A stretch of DNA of 64,000 bases from Chlorogloeopsis sp038404745 (GTDB lineage Bacteria > Cyanobacteriota > Cyanobacteriia > Cyanobacteriales > Nostocaceae): assembly GCF_038404745.2 (NCBI RefSeq), contig NZ_JAYKTT020000070.1, forward strand, positions 1 through 64,000, written 5' to 3'. This document shows positions 24,963-34,574 of this stretch, piece after piece; within the stretch, counting starts at the first letter, position 1, and the number at the start of each line of letters is the position of its first letter. Made by a program: the position numbers and the translations under genes. The notes under the pieces are model-generated. The model ran no database searches and was not told where the DNA came from. It saw only the letters and a list, made by a program, of their open reading frames with translations.

Positions 24963-25113
24963 TTCTCTCCTCTTTGGCTGGGACAGCAGTTTTCATGGCA
25001 ATATTTCAGTTAACCCTTGATTATGTGACTAGAGACCCAATAAATATAAAGGGTCACTCTAGACAACAGACGTGATTGTTCACGTCTGTTCATCAACAAA
25101 AGAGTTTTAAGTC

Positions 25114-25359
25114 TTAGGAAAATGGGTTAGCAAACAATAACACCAGCGCAATCACTAGACCATAAATTGTCAGTGATTCCATGAAAGCTAGGGTTAACAG
25201 TAGAGTACCGCGAATTTTTCCTTCTGCTTCTGGCTGACGGGCAATACCTTCTACTGCTTGACCAGCAGCATTCCCTTGACCAATACCAGGGCCGATTGCA
25301 GCTAAACCAATTGCCAAAGCGGCAGCAAGAACTGAAGCAGCAGAAATTAATGGATCCAT
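25114..25359 (-). CDS. atpH (atpE in E. coli naming): ATP synthase F0 subunit c
   Basis: 81 aa with two hydrophobic helices, the GPGIGQGNAAG glycine motif in the first and the RQPEAEGKIR polar loop. The proton-carrying Glu61 is in LAFMESLTIYGL. The length equals other cyanobacterial c subunits. Multiple copies form the rotor ring. Confidence 0.98.
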   Translation of the reverse strand: MDPLISAASVLAAALAIGLAAIGPGIGQGNAAGQAVEGIARQPEAEGKIRGTLLLTLAFMESLTIYGLVIALVLLFANPFS

Positions 25360-25374
25360 TTTGATTTTCCTTAC

Positions 25375-25530
25375 TTCGACTACAAAACGAACGGTTTTTG
25401 ATTTGAGATTTTAGATTTTGAATCAAACTCAAAATTCGAGCTGCCAAAATCTAAAATTACATCAACTGAGGACTTTACCAGTTATTCAGTGATCAGTTAT
25501 CAGTTTTTCTTTACTGTTCACTGTTCACTG
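25375..25530. repeat. short repeats in the a-c subunit spacer
   Basis: Units of TTTGAGATTTTAGATTTTGAATC and CAGTGATCAGTTATCAG / ACTGTTCACTGTTCACTGT occupy the gap between the a and c subunit genes. No gene is present. Confidence 0.55.
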
Positions 25531-25533
25531 TAT

Positions 25534-26289
25534 CTAATGTTCCTCATGCTCTTCACCACCATGTCCCTCCATCGCCTCATGAATATACGCGCCTGCTAAT
25601 GTGGCAAAAACCAGGGCTTGAATGGCACTAGTAAATAACCCCAAAGCCATTACCGGCAGAGGCACGAATAGAGGAACTAAAAGAACCAGCACTGCCACCA
25701 CTAGTTCATCCGCCAAGATGTTACCAAAAAGTCGGAAGCTTAGGGACAGAGGCTTGGTGAAATCTTCTAGAATCGCGATCGGTAGCAGGATCGGTGTCGG
25801 CTCGATATACTTTTTAAAGTATCCCAGACCGCGCTTGCTAAAACCGGCGTAAAAGTAAGCCAAAGATGTCAGCAACGCTAGTGCTACTGTCGTATTGATG
25901 TCATTGGTCGGAGCAGCTAACTCACCCGATGGGAGTTTGATGATCTTCCACGGTACCAAAGCACCCGACCAATTTGAGATGAAGATAAACAAAAACAGTG
26001 TGCCAATAAATGGCACCCAAGGACGGTACTCTTTCTCACCAAGTTGGTTTTTTGTCAGATCGCGAATAAATTCCAAGGCATATTCCATCAAGTTTTGTAT
26101 GCCACTAGGAATTTTCTGGATGTTCCGAGTCGCAGCAAGTGAAGCCACTACTAGAACGGCAATCACAAACCAAGAGGTGAGAAAAACTTGCCCGTGTATT
26201 TTTAGATTGCCCAATTGCCAGTAGAAATGTTGACCGACTTCTAATTCGGCAAGGGGAACAGAATTGAAGAAGTTCAGAAAATTCAGCAT
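25534..26289 (-). CDS. atpI (atpB in E. coli naming): ATP synthase F0 subunit a
   Basis: 251 aa, a polytopic membrane protein forming the proton half-channels against the c ring. It has the conserved SFRLFGNILADELVVAVL helix with the essential Arg, GALVPWKIIKLPSGELAAPTNDINTT, and a C-terminal helix (IQALVFATLAGAYIHEAME) followed by an acidic/His tail. It is the second gene of the operon. Confidence 0.97.
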   Translation of the reverse strand: MLNFLNFFNSVPLAELEVGQHFYWQLGNLKIHGQVFLTSWFVIAVLVVASLAATRNIQKIPSGIQNLMEYALEFIRDLTKNQLGEKEYRPWVPFIGTLFLFIFISNWSGALVPWKIIKLPSGELAAPTNDINTTVALALLTSLAYFYAGFSKRGLGYFKKYIEPTPILLPIAILEDFTKPLSLSFRLFGNILADELVVAVLVLLVPLFVPLPVMALGLFTSAIQALVFATLAGAYIHEAMEGHGGEEHEEH

Positions 26290-26386
26290 TTCCTTCCCAT
26301 ATCAATTATTTCTCCAATCTTAGCTGGAGAGCAGGAACAGGAGCCTGGTGTGGATTTTCTTTCCAAAAACCTCACATTGAGCTATT

Positions 26387-26845
26387 TCAAGGTTGTCGAG
26401 GATTCGGTAAAGCAGAGAGAAATCCCTCCCTGATGACGTAGAAGATGAGCGTTGCTTTATAAGTGAGAAAACCCAAAAATATGGGCAATATTTGTAGCTG
26501 ATTCCACCGAGATGCCACTAGAATTATGATTACTAGTAAAGCAAACCGATTTTTACTCAGCTGCCGTTTTTCTTGACCCAATCGCTCAACATCTTTTGCC
26601 AACATCCTTACATAAACCATGCCAGTAGCTGCCCCAAGAAGATAATTTAGGGCAATGTTTAGGGAATAAAAAATCCACACAGAGATAAAAATAATCCCCG
26701 TCAAGACAAGTGTAATTACCAAAAACTCCTGATAGAGTTTATAAAACTCCTGCATGGAGTCTACTGGTTCTGTGTCCTCAAAACCAGATTGAGTATCTTG
26801 TCGTGTTGTTGGTGTGGGATCAGTTGATTCATCAGACAAGCTCAC
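26387..26845 (-). CDS. atp1: ATP synthase protein I (assembly factor)
   Basis: 152 aa, first gene of the atp operon as in other cyanobacteria, starting with GTG at 26845. The N terminus is polar and acidic, followed by about four membrane helices (for example EFLVITLVLTGIIFISVWIFYSLNIALNYLLGAATG, written here only as a landmark of the first pair). UncI/Atp1 proteins assist assembly of the c ring and are not part of the final enzyme. Identity rests on position, size and membrane topology. Confidence 0.88.
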   Translation of the reverse strand: MSLSDESTDPTPTTRQDTQSGFEDTEPVDSMQEFYKLYQEFLVITLVLTGIIFISVWIFYSLNIALNYLLGAATGMVYVRMLAKDVERLGQEKRQLSKNRFALLVIIILVASRWNQLQILPIFLGFLTYKATLIFYVIREGFLSALPNPRQP

Positions 26846-27290
26846 GGGACTCGAAACCAGTACAGCTAATTATGTTGACTGCACATTCAGCCAGCTAAAT
26901 CATATCACGATTGAGTAACAATACTTTAGAAAAAAACAATTCACTTAACTGTTAACCAATGGGAACGGAGTGTGGAGAGTGCAAGATAGCAAGCTGGAAT
27001 GAGCGAGGAAGAAAACTATTTCTCCTCTGGTACCTTTACTATGCTATCTCATGCTTCTTTGGACTGTGTGTTTTTCTCAAGTAATGGCAGCACCATTTCT
27101 GGTTCTTGTTACCAGGTTCAACCTGGTAACGAGGGTTTAGTGGCTCTGCTTAGTGGCTGTTGTAAGCAGAGGGGCTTCAGGAGATAGGGAGAACAACTAA
27201 CCACTATAGGGCGGGTTTAAAACATAAATTGTCTTTTTCAACCGTAAAGATAGTCAGTAAAACCAGCCCCTACCAATGACCAATAACCAA
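26846..27290. other. intergenic region with two strong inverted repeats
   Basis: No credible gene. It contains the atp operon promoter area, then the palindrome at 27105-27133 and a CTCTGCTTA/TAAGCAGAG hairpin (27144-27171). Confidence 0.6.
27105..27171. repeat. ACCAGGTTCAACCTGGT palindrome and adjacent hairpin
   Basis: Arms CTTGTTACCAGGTT/AACCTGGTAACGAG (27105-27133) repeat the palindrome found at 6129-6163. CTCTGCTTA/TAAGCAGAG (27144-27152 with 27163-27171) follows at once. In both places a second hairpin with different sequence sits next to the shared one. Confidence 0.65.
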
Positions 27291-28472
27291 TTAAGCAGGT
27301 GTTAATAAAATTAGCTGCTGCTTGAGGAATTTTCTGACTTCATCTAAACTAAGCTGCAAATTTGCCAAAATCTCAGCCACTGTTGAGTGACTATTACACT
27401 TTTGCAAAAACTCCAGCTCGACTGGTGACAAGTTGACTATTTGGTAATCGTAATTAAATATACATTGACTAGGAAAGCCATCAATACAGGGATTAAGTTC
27501 AGGAATGGCTGCCAAAAGAATTTTATTGTCTGACCAATCAGCTTTAGCAAGCGGAGGGCGACCGAGGAAAAACTCGTAATGGGTAACTTCTGGATCAAGT
27601 AATTCTATAAGACGGTAGCGTTGGCGATCACTTAATTTTTTTGCTCGTTCAACCAACTCTGGTGCTTTGCTCAAAAGTCTGTCTAAATCCCAAAAACCAG
27701 GATTAGAGAAACCAATAAATTTTAATCCCGATGCATCAATTAATTCAAATAAAGTCTCAATATTGTAGTCTATCTCCTGGGGATGGACATACATATCGGC
27801 AAAGCACTCGTCACGCTGATTTTCTAGCGACCAACGTTCCCTTTCTCGCTTGACAAGTCGATTAGTTTCTGGAAGTGAGGCAAATATCTTTCGTCCTACC
27901 TGAACACCATCGCGGTAGTCACCCTGTTTTTCCCCTTGGAGGAGAGCGATCGCTTTTTGCATCAGTTGAATTTCCCAGCGTCCCAATTCCCCATAAACAA
28001 AGATGTGCATCAAGCCGCCAGGGGCTAACTTTGTTGCTAAGGCTTGAATACCACGAATCGGATCGGGTAAGTGGTGCAGCACTCCTACGCAATTAATAAA
28101 GTCAAACTCACCCGGAAGCTGTTCTACGTCGTACAAGCTGAGGTGATGAAACTCAACGCGGTTGGCTCCAGAACGCTGACAACGCTCTTTTGCTACTTCT
28201 AAAGCACCTGCACTGAGGTCAATGCCCACAACACTAGCTTCAGGATTAAGGTGGACTAGGTACTCTGTTCCTACCCCTGTACCACAACCAGCATCCAAAA
28301 TGCGGATGTCTTGCTTTTGAGGTTTTTTTCCTATGCAGAAGTTGTAGGCAGCTAGCCAATTCCAACGCCAGTTATAACCTGGGGGCGGTTCGTCTAGCAG
28401 TGGTTCAGGGGGAAAAGGGTAGGTGTTGTATAAATTGGCAACAGCAGCGCTAATTGTTTGTGAGTCAGACAT
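27291..28472 (-). CDS. class I SAM-dependent methyltransferase, 393 aa, two-part protein
   Basis: The N terminus contains YNTYPFPPEPL, a motif seen in a family of larger cyanobacterial methyltransferases. The SAM core follows: ILDAGCGTGVGTEYL (motif I), VVGIDLSAGAL (acidic residue), FDFINCVGVLHHLPDP (motif IV) and LAPGGLMHIFVYG. The last about 70 residues (SPVELEFLQKCNSHSTVAEIL) look like a small helical, winged-helix-like domain. The substrate is unknown. It is monocistronic, divergent from apcE and downstream of nothing related. Confidence 0.8.
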   Translation of the reverse strand: MSDSQTISAAVANLYNTYPFPPEPLLDEPPPGYNWRWNWLAAYNFCIGKKPQKQDIRILDAGCGTGVGTEYLVHLNPEASVVGIDLSAGALEVAKERCQRSGANRVEFHHLSLYDVEQLPGEFDFINCVGVLHHLPDPIRGIQALATKLAPGGLMHIFVYGELGRWEIQLMQKAIALLQGEKQGDYRDGVQVGRKIFASLPETNRLVKRERERWSLENQRDECFADMYVHPQEIDYNIETLFELIDASGLKFIGFSNPGFWDLDRLLSKAPELVERAKKLSDRQRYRLIELLDPEVTHYEFFLGRPPLAKADWSDNKILLAAIPELNPCIDGFPSQCIFNYDYQIVNLSPVELEFLQKCNSHSTVAEILANLQLSLDEVRKFLKQQLILLTPA

Positions 28473-28956
28473 ATCTGGAGCTGAAATCGCAGTATTTTTG
28501 AGTTTATCGCTTGTAGTTGCTATTTAGGGAATTGTTGAGTTGGCAGTAGCTTGTGATGTTAAACCATGGCTTAGGAAATGCGATCGCCTCAAAAACATCG
28601 ACACATTCAATCGCATGGATGTTATGGCTGTCAGATAAAATTAAGTTAGCTAATACCCTTTTGGTCAAGTCCTTGCATGAGGCTTTTTTCGCTATAGATA
28701 CAAAACTTAGGTTTTCTCTCAGAAAACTGTAGCAATCATCTTAAAGAGCCGACACATTAACACTACAGTTTCTACACACTTCTTAATAAAGCCCCAGATA
28801 AATCGCAAAACGTTCTAATCTAAAAGCTGATTGGGTTAATTTTTTTCTGGCAGATGAGAAGGCGGCACGGGAATGCATAACTATATCCGTGTGTCAAGCC
28901 CAAAACTGGCCCAGACTTAACACATAAACGCATATGATGGGAGTTTTACAAATCCG
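28473..28956. other. divergent promoter region upstream of apcE
   Basis: 484 nt without a credible gene. It holds the long 5' leader and promoter region of apcE on the plus strand. I see no riboswitch-like fold or strong repeat. Confidence 0.5.
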
Positions 28957-31900
28957 ATGAGTGTTAAGGCAAGTGGTGGAAGCTCAGTTGCGCGTCCGCA
29001 ACTATACCAAACCCTAGCAGTATCAACCATTTCTCAGGCAGAGCAGCAAGATCGCTTTCTGGGAGCTGGTGAACTGAGTGAACTGGCTAATTATTTTGCA
29101 TCTGGTGCAAGACGTTTAGAAATTGCCCAGATTCTAACTGACAATTCCGAGATAATTGTTTCTCGTGCTGCCAACAGAATTTTTGTTGGGGGCTCACCTA
29201 TGGCTTTCTTAGAAAAGCCCAGGCAACCAGAAGTAGCGATGGCAGTAGCAGCTGCTGCATCTTCCTCGGATGTTAGAGATGCAATGAAATTGGGAACTGT
29301 CACCTATGTGGAAACTCGTGGTGGCTTCCTAGAAAATTTACGTTCCATCTTTAATTCTTCACCTAGCGGCCCGACTCCTCCAGGATTCCGGCCAATTAAT
29401 ATTGCCCGTTATGGCCCAGCTAACATGGCGAAGAGCTTGCGGGACTTATCCTGGTTCCTGCGCTATGCCACTTATGCGATCGTTGCTGGTGACCCTAACA
29501 TCATCGCTGTAAATACGCGTGGTCTACGGGAAATAATTGAAAACGCCTGCTCTGGTGAAGCAACAATTGTGGCTTTGCAGGAAATGAAAGCAGCTGCGCT
29601 TTCTTATTTCCGCCAAGATTCTGAGGCAGCAGACATTGTGTCTCAGTACATGGATGTTTTGATTTCAGAATTCAAAGCACCCAGCCCTTCTAATAAACTG
29701 CGGCAGCGTCCTTCTGGTGATCAACAAGGTTTACAACTGCCCCAGGTTTACTTCAATGCAGCTGAAAGGCGTCAAAAGTTTGTGATGAAGCCTGGGCTAT
29801 CTGCAGCCGAAAAAACTGAGGTTGTCAAGGCAGCATATAGGCAAATCTTTGAGCGTGACATTACTCGCGCTTACAGCTTGTCCATATCTTATTTAGAATC
29901 CCAGGTTAAGAATGGCGACATCTCAATGAAAGAGTTTGTTCGCCGCCTTGGCAAATCTCCACTTTATCGCAAACAATTTTACGAACCCTTTATTAACAGC
30001 CGTGCTCTAGAACTTGCTTTTCGTCATATTTTGGGAAGAGGGCCTAGCAGCCGAGAAGAGGTACAAAAATACTTTGATATTGTTTCCAAAGGTGGTCTAG
30101 CAGCATTAATTGATGCTTTGGTAGATTCTGAGGAATACTCTGACTACTTTGGCGAAGAAACAGTACCTTACATCCGCGGTTTGGGTCAAGAAGCTCAAGA
30201 ATGTCGTAACTGGGGGCCACAGCAAGATCTGTTTAAATACAGTGCGCCTTTCCGCAAAATACCTCAGTTTATCACGACCTTTGCTGACTACGAACAGCCT
30301 CTGCCCGATCAACATCCCTACGGTTCCGGTAACGATCCGCTAGAAATTCAGTTCGGAGCAATCTTCCCGAAAGAAACTCGCAACCCCAGCAGCCGTCCTG
30401 CTCCTTTTGGTAAAGATACAAGACGCATCCTCATTCACCAGGGGCCAGCGACTAACAACCAGACTGGCAACCCCAGCGCTCGTGGTGAGTTTCCTGGCAC
30501 TTTGGGTGCAAAAGTTTTCCGCTTGGATCAAATTCCCAGAACACTGAGCAAGGGAACTGGCAAGGGTGCAAGCGTTAAATACTCCGAAAGCTCCACTCAA
30601 GCGTTAATTCGGGCAGCTTACCTGCAAGTTTTCGGTCGCGATGTCTACGAAGGACAGCGACTAAAAGTGCAAGAAATTAAGCTAGAAAACGGCGAAATTT
30701 CTGTACGTGAGTTTATTCGGGCTTTGGCGAAGTCAGATCTGTTCCGCAAGCTGTACTGGACGCCGCTATATGTGTGTAAGGCGATCGAGTACATCCACCG
30801 TCGCTTGTTGGGACGTCCAACCTATGGTCGTCAAGAAAACAATAAGTACTTTGATATTTGCTCCAAGAAAGGCTTTTATGCCTTAGTGGACGCCATCATT
30901 GACTCACAAGAGTACAGTGAGGCCTTTGGTGAAGATACAGTTCCATACGAACGGTATTTGACCCCATCTGGTGTGGCTTTGCGGAAACTCCGCGTTGGTA
31001 GCATCCGCGAAGATGTGGGTGCGAAAGTTGAGAAGGAAGAAACACCACGCTTTGTAGAACTGGGTACTGTCAAAGAAAGCCGGACAGAACCTGATGTTCA
31101 ATTCCGTATCAACCAAGGCGTTAGCAAAAAGCGCGAACAAAGGAAAATCTTTAAGTTGGTGGCGGGTACAAACGACAAAGTCGCCGTACAAACTGTAATT
31201 AGCGCTGCCTATCGCCAGATTTTCGAGCGGGATATTGCACCTTATGTTGCTTCTTCCAGAGAATTCAAAGTATTGGAAAGTAAGCTTAGTAACGGTGAAA
31301 TCACTGTTAAGGAATTCATTGAAGGTTTAGGTTGTTCTGGCTTATACCTAAAAGAATTCTATGCGCCTTATCCTAATACTAAGGTGATTGAGCTTGGTAC
31401 CAAGCATTTCTTGGGAAGAGCACCAGCAGATCAGGCGGAAATAAGGAAGTATAATCAGATTCTTGCAACTCAGGGTATTCGCGCCTTTATTCGAGCAATG
31501 CTAAATACTCCAGAATACCTGCAAGCATTTGGTGAAGACACCGTACCTTTTAACCGCTTTGCAACTTTACCAGCGGCAAACTTCCCGAATACTCAGAAGC
31601 TATACAACCAGCTGACCAAGCAAAGCAAGGATATTGTCATCCCCAGCTTTGAGCCAACCAAGTCGCGGATGAATGTAGCCCAAATGCCAATTATGGCAAA
31701 GGCGATCGCAGACATGGCGGCACAAGCAAAGGTGATCGATAAGAGCAAGCCATTGTTTGTTGAACTAGGTCGTTCCTTTAACGATGGTCGCGGACAGTCG
31801 GTAGAAGTGGGTGTAGGTACTACCCGCCGCAAACCGGCACGTATTTACCGCATGACTGTAGGGGCAAACCAAGCAGAAATGCAACAGGTGATGAACGCCA

Positions 31901-32367
31901 TTTACGTTCAGGTAATGGACGTATTTAGTGGTCAGATTCCTCAGTATTTCCGCCGTTCTGATTTAGAAAGCAAACTGCGGAACGGAGAAATTTCTGTACG
32001 CGAGTTTGTGCGCGATCTAGCTAGCTCCGAAATTTATCGCAAGCGCTTCTACACCCCCTATCCCAACACCAAGGTGATCGAATTCCTCTTCCGTCACCTG
32101 TTGGGACGTGCACCAGCTACTCAGGCAGAAATTCGCCAGTACAACAAACTACTGGCTGATGGCGGCTTGAAAGCAGCTGTAGAGGCGATGGTGAATAGTC
32201 CAGAGTATACCCGTTACTTTGGTGAGGATGTAGTGCCTTATCAGCGCTATCCGTCCCTACCTGCGGGTAACTACCTCGGCAGTGTCAAGGCAGCAGCAGA
32301 TCTAGTCAAGCAGTCTTGGTCTAGCTTGTCTCCATCTGTATTAACTGGGCGCTATAGCCAAAGTTAA
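28957..32367 (+). CDS. apcE: phycobilisome core-membrane linker (Lcm, ApcE)
   Basis: 1136 aa. The N-terminal phycobiliprotein-like domain (about 18-240) includes the loop insertion (about 78-147) and the single Cys198 (ENACSGE), in the position of the chromophore-binding cysteine of other ApcE proteins. Four PBS-linker repeats follow, at about 285-400, 550-665, 740-860 and 985-1100, each with an AAYxQxFxRD start and a SxEYxxxFGEDTVP end. Four repeats correspond to a five-cylinder core as in Anabaena and Mastigocladus. ApcE organises the allophycocyanin core, anchors it to the thylakoid and is a terminal energy emitter. It is the first gene of the apcEABC cluster. Confidence 0.98.
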   Translation: MSVKASGGSSVARPQLYQTLAVSTISQAEQQDRFLGAGELSELANYFASGARRLEIAQILTDNSEIIVSRAANRIFVGGSPMAFLEKPRQPEVAMAVAAAASSSDVRDAMKLGTVTYVETRGGFLENLRSIFNSSPSGPTPPGFRPINIARYGPANMAKSLRDLSWFLRYATYAIVAGDPNIIAVNTRGLREIIENACSGEATIVALQEMKAAALSYFRQDSEAADIVSQYMDVLISEFKAPSPSNKLRQRPSGDQQGLQLPQVYFNAAERRQKFVMKPGLSAAEKTEVVKAAYRQIFERDITRAYSLSISYLESQVKNGDISMKEFVRRLGKSPLYRKQFYEPFINSRALELAFRHILGRGPSSREEVQKYFDIVSKGGLAALIDALVDSEEYSDYFGEETVPYIRGLGQEAQECRNWGPQQDLFKYSAPFRKIPQFITTFADYEQPLPDQHPYGSGNDPLEIQFGAIFPKETRNPSSRPAPFGKDTRRILIHQGPATNNQTGNPSARGEFPGTLGAKVFRLDQIPRTLSKGTGKGASVKYSESSTQALIRAAYLQVFGRDVYEGQRLKVQEIKLENGEISVREFIRALAKSDLFRKLYWTPLYVCKAIEYIHRRLLGRPTYGRQENNKYFDICSKKGFYALVDAIIDSQEYSEAFGEDTVPYERYLTPSGVALRKLRVGSIREDVGAKVEKEETPRFVELGTVKESRTEPDVQFRINQGVSKKREQRKIFKLVAGTNDKVAVQTVISAAYRQIFERDIAPYVASSREFKVLESKLSNGEITVKEFIEGLGCSGLYLKEFYAPYPNTKVIELGTKHFLGRAPADQAEIRKYNQILATQGIRAFIRAMLNTPEYLQAFGEDTVPFNRFATLPAANFPNTQKLYNQLTKQSKDIVIPSFEPTKSRMNVAQMPIMAKAIADMAAQAKVIDKSKPLFVELGRSFNDGRGQSVEVGVGTTRRKPARIYRMTVGANQAEMQQVMNAIYVQVMDVFSGQIPQYFRRSDLESKLRNGEISVREFVRDLASSEIYRKRFYTPYPNTKVIEFLFRHLLGRAPATQAEIRQYNKLLADGGLKAAVEAMVNSPEYTRYFGEDVVPYQRYPSLPAGNYLGSVKAAADLVKQSWSSLSPSVLTGRYSQS

Positions 32368-32769
32368 AGACTGGTCATTTTCTTTGGCTATCTTTTGGTC
32401 GGGATAAAGATCCAGAACAACTTTTGTATAGCAGAGGAAACGAGGGGAGTTGCACACTCCCTCGGCTCCTCTAGCTTGTTTTGGCTCTTGTTGCAACTTT
32501 TCGTAACATTGCTTTCAGAATAGTGGTGCGACTTTAAACATGAAAAGTAATGTTACAAACTGTTAAAAGCAGTCATAAATGCTCAACATAATGCCCGAAA
32601 ATAATTCCGGAAGGTAGCTGAATTTATAAAGCTTGTTTACTCTTAATTACTCAAGCATCTTAAAATAACTGCTGAGTCTAACAAAAGTGAAGACAAGTTA
32701 AATCAGCCACTGAAAAGTCGCACCAGTATAATCAAATTCTGGTTTTATTCGTATTGGAGGAATCCATTA
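32368..32769. other. apcE-apcA intergenic region
   Basis: About 400 nt of leader preceding apcA, with TTAAATCAGCCACTGAAAAGTCGCACC and a TTGGAGGAATCC ribosome-binding region (about 32754-32765). A strong separate apcA promoter is known in related strains and is likely here. No gene or strong hairpin was seen. Confidence 0.5.
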
Positions 32770-33255
32770 ATGAGTATCGTCACGAAGTCCATCGTGAATG
32801 CAGATGCAGAAGCCCGCTATCTCAGCCCTGGCGAACTGGATCGGATTAAGAGCTTTGTTTCTGGTGGTGAAAAGCGCCTACGGATTGCTCAGGTTTTGAC
32901 AGATAACCGTGAGCGGATTGTTAAGCAAGCTGGCGATCAGCTCTTCCAAAAGCGCCCTGATGTTGTTTCTCCTGGTGGCAACGCTTACGGTCAAGAAATG
33001 ACCGCTACCTGCTTACGCGACCTAGATTACTACCTCCGCCTTGTTACCTACGGTGTTGTAGCTGGTGATGTCACCCCAATTGAAGAAATTGGTATTGTGG
33101 GTGTTCGTGAAATGTACAAGTCTCTCGGTACTCCCATCGATGCCGTTGCAGCTGGTGTAAGCGCAATGAAGAATGTTGCTGCTTCCCTGTTGTCTGCTGA
33201 TGATGCTTCTGAAGCAGGCGCTTACTTCGATTACGTCGCTGGTGCTTTGGCGTAG
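32770..33255 (+). CDS. apcA: allophycocyanin alpha chain
   Basis: 161 aa, globin-like phycobiliprotein with phycocyanobilin-binding Cys81 (TATCLRDLDYYLR). The N terminus is MSIVTKSIVNADAEARYLSP, as in all ApcA. It pairs with ApcB to form the (alpha-beta)3 trimers of the phycobilisome core, absorbing near 650 nm. AGGAGG-like sequence lies just upstream. It is 63 nt before apcB, in the usual order. Confidence 0.98.
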   Translation: MSIVTKSIVNADAEARYLSPGELDRIKSFVSGGEKRLRIAQVLTDNRERIVKQAGDQLFQKRPDVVSPGGNAYGQEMTATCLRDLDYYLRLVTYGVVAGDVTPIEEIGIVGVREMYKSLGTPIDAVAAGVSAMKNVAASLLSADDASEAGAYFDYVAGALA

Positions 33256-33318
33256 GTAAAGCTGTTTCTGTGCTAAACAGAAGTATTGCAATAAAGTTGG
33301 AAATAAGGAAATAACAAC

Positions 33319-33804
33319 ATGCAAGACGCAATTACCGCTGTTATTAATTCTTCAGACGTTCAAGGTAAGTACTTGGACACTGCTGCTCTAGAGAAGCTCA
33401 AGGGCTACTTCTCAACTGGAGAACTACGTGTACGTGCTGCTACCACAATCGCTGCTAATGCTGCTGCGATCGTGAAAGAAGCTGTGGCTAAGTCCCTCCT
33501 GTACTCTGATATCACCCGTCCCGGCGGTAACATGTATACCACTCGCCGCTATGCTGCTTGCATCCGCGATTTGGATTACTACCTCCGCTATGCTACCTAT
33601 GCTATGCTGGCTGGTGATCCTTCCATTTTGGACGAGCGCGTACTCAATGGCTTGAAGGAAACCTACAACTCTCTGGGTGTACCCATCGGTGCTACTGTAC
33701 AAGCTATCCAATCAATGAAGGAAGTAACCGCTAGTTTGGTAGGCCCTGACGCTGGTAAAGAAATGGGTGTTTACTTTGACTATATCAGCTCTGGTTTGAG
33801 CTAG
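33319..33804 (+). CDS. apcB: allophycocyanin beta chain
   Basis: 161 aa with Cys81 as bilin attachment site (AACIRDLDYYLRYATYAMLAGD) and Asn71 in the GGNMYTTRR loop, the residue that is N-methylated in beta phycobiliproteins. MQDAITAVINSSDVQGKYLD is the standard N terminus. It is co-transcribed with apcA and forms the core trimers. Confidence 0.98.
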   Translation: MQDAITAVINSSDVQGKYLDTAALEKLKGYFSTGELRVRAATTIAANAAAIVKEAVAKSLLYSDITRPGGNMYTTRRYAACIRDLDYYLRYATYAMLAGDPSILDERVLNGLKETYNSLGVPIGATVQAIQSMKEVTASLVGPDAGKEMGVYFDYISSGLS

Positions 33805-34029
33805 GAGATAGTTTGCGCTTAAGAGTTTAGGTGCGACTTTAAATTAAGGTCTGGAAATCAGTCGTGAGTGCTAGGGTGTTATGTCGCTTATCAAGCTAAA
33901 TAAATGAATGATGAGTGATAACTGTCTAGTATTGACGCTTGATTTCCAGCCTTGGAATGAATAAAGACAAAAAAGACAAGATTTTGAAATAAATAAAGTT
34001 TTCACTTTCGCTACAGGAGATTTACGACA

Positions 34030-34236
34030 ATGTCGCGCTTATTTAAAATTACTGCTTGCGTTCCCAGCCAAACTAGAATTCGCACTCAACGGGAATTGCA
34101 AAATACTTACTTCACTAAGTTAGTTCCTTATGAAAACTGGTTCCGCGAACAGCAACGTATTCAAAAAATGGGCGGCAAAATCGTTAAAGTAGAATTAGCT
34201 ACTGGTAAGCAAGGAACAAATACTGGTTTAGCTTAA
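34030..34236 (+). CDS. apcC: phycobilisome small core linker (Lc 7.8)
   Basis: 68 aa, the small CpcD-like linker that sits in the cavity of core trimers and tunes energy flow. MSRLFKITACVPSQTRIRTQRELQNTYFTKLVPYENWFREQQRIQKMGGKIV is cited here only by its ends: MSRLFKI and QRIQKMGGKIV, both invariant in the family. AGGAG precedes the ATG. It ends the apc cluster, and a terminator follows at 34275. Confidence 0.97.
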   Translation: MSRLFKITACVPSQTRIRTQRELQNTYFTKLVPYENWFREQQRIQKMGGKIVKVELATGKQGTNTGLA

Positions 34237-34274
34237 TGTAATTGCTATAGACCAAATTATTGTAGGGAGTTGTA

Positions 34275-34297
34275 AGAGGTCAAACAGACCTCTTTTT
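34275..34297 (+). terminator. intrinsic terminator of the apc operon
   Basis: AGAGGTC-AAACA-GACCTCT is followed by TTTTCG. It lies 39 nt after the apcC stop. Confidence 0.85.
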
Positions 34298-34452
34298 CGT
34301 ATTATTAATCAAAAGTACAAGCATCTTGCCGATTTGGTAATATACATGTACTACTGATAGAGATAATAGCTAATACCGATTTTGGATTAAAACATTTTGA
34401 AACAAGACTCCCTATGCCAATTTGGTATAAAAAGGAGCTATTAATAATGTGA

Positions 34453-34483
34453 GATCCCCGACTTTTCTAAAAAGTCGGGGATC
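34453..34483. terminator. strong bidirectional hairpin between convergent genes
   Basis: GATCCCCGACTTTT-CTA-AAAAGTCGGGGATC forms a 14-bp perfect stem, followed on the plus strand by AGTGTTTTTAG. It probably stops transcription from both sides. Confidence 0.75.
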
Positions 34484-34574
34484 AGTGTTTTTAGTTCATT
34501 TATATTGACTGACTAAATTTGATAGCCTTCTTGTAAAAATCAGTTTGTTTGAAAATAGGAAGAGTACAAAAGGT

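Larger units (their letters stand above)
34237..34567. other. intergenic region with two terminators
   Basis: No gene. It contains the apcC terminator (34275-34297) and a strong symmetric hairpin (34453-34483) between the apc operon and the convergent oxygenase-like gene. Confidence 0.6.

Noticed and set aside
34453..34483. Strong GATCCCCGACTTTT hairpin as a riboswitch
   Set aside because: It is a simple perfect stem between convergent genes; terminator function is the simpler explanation.
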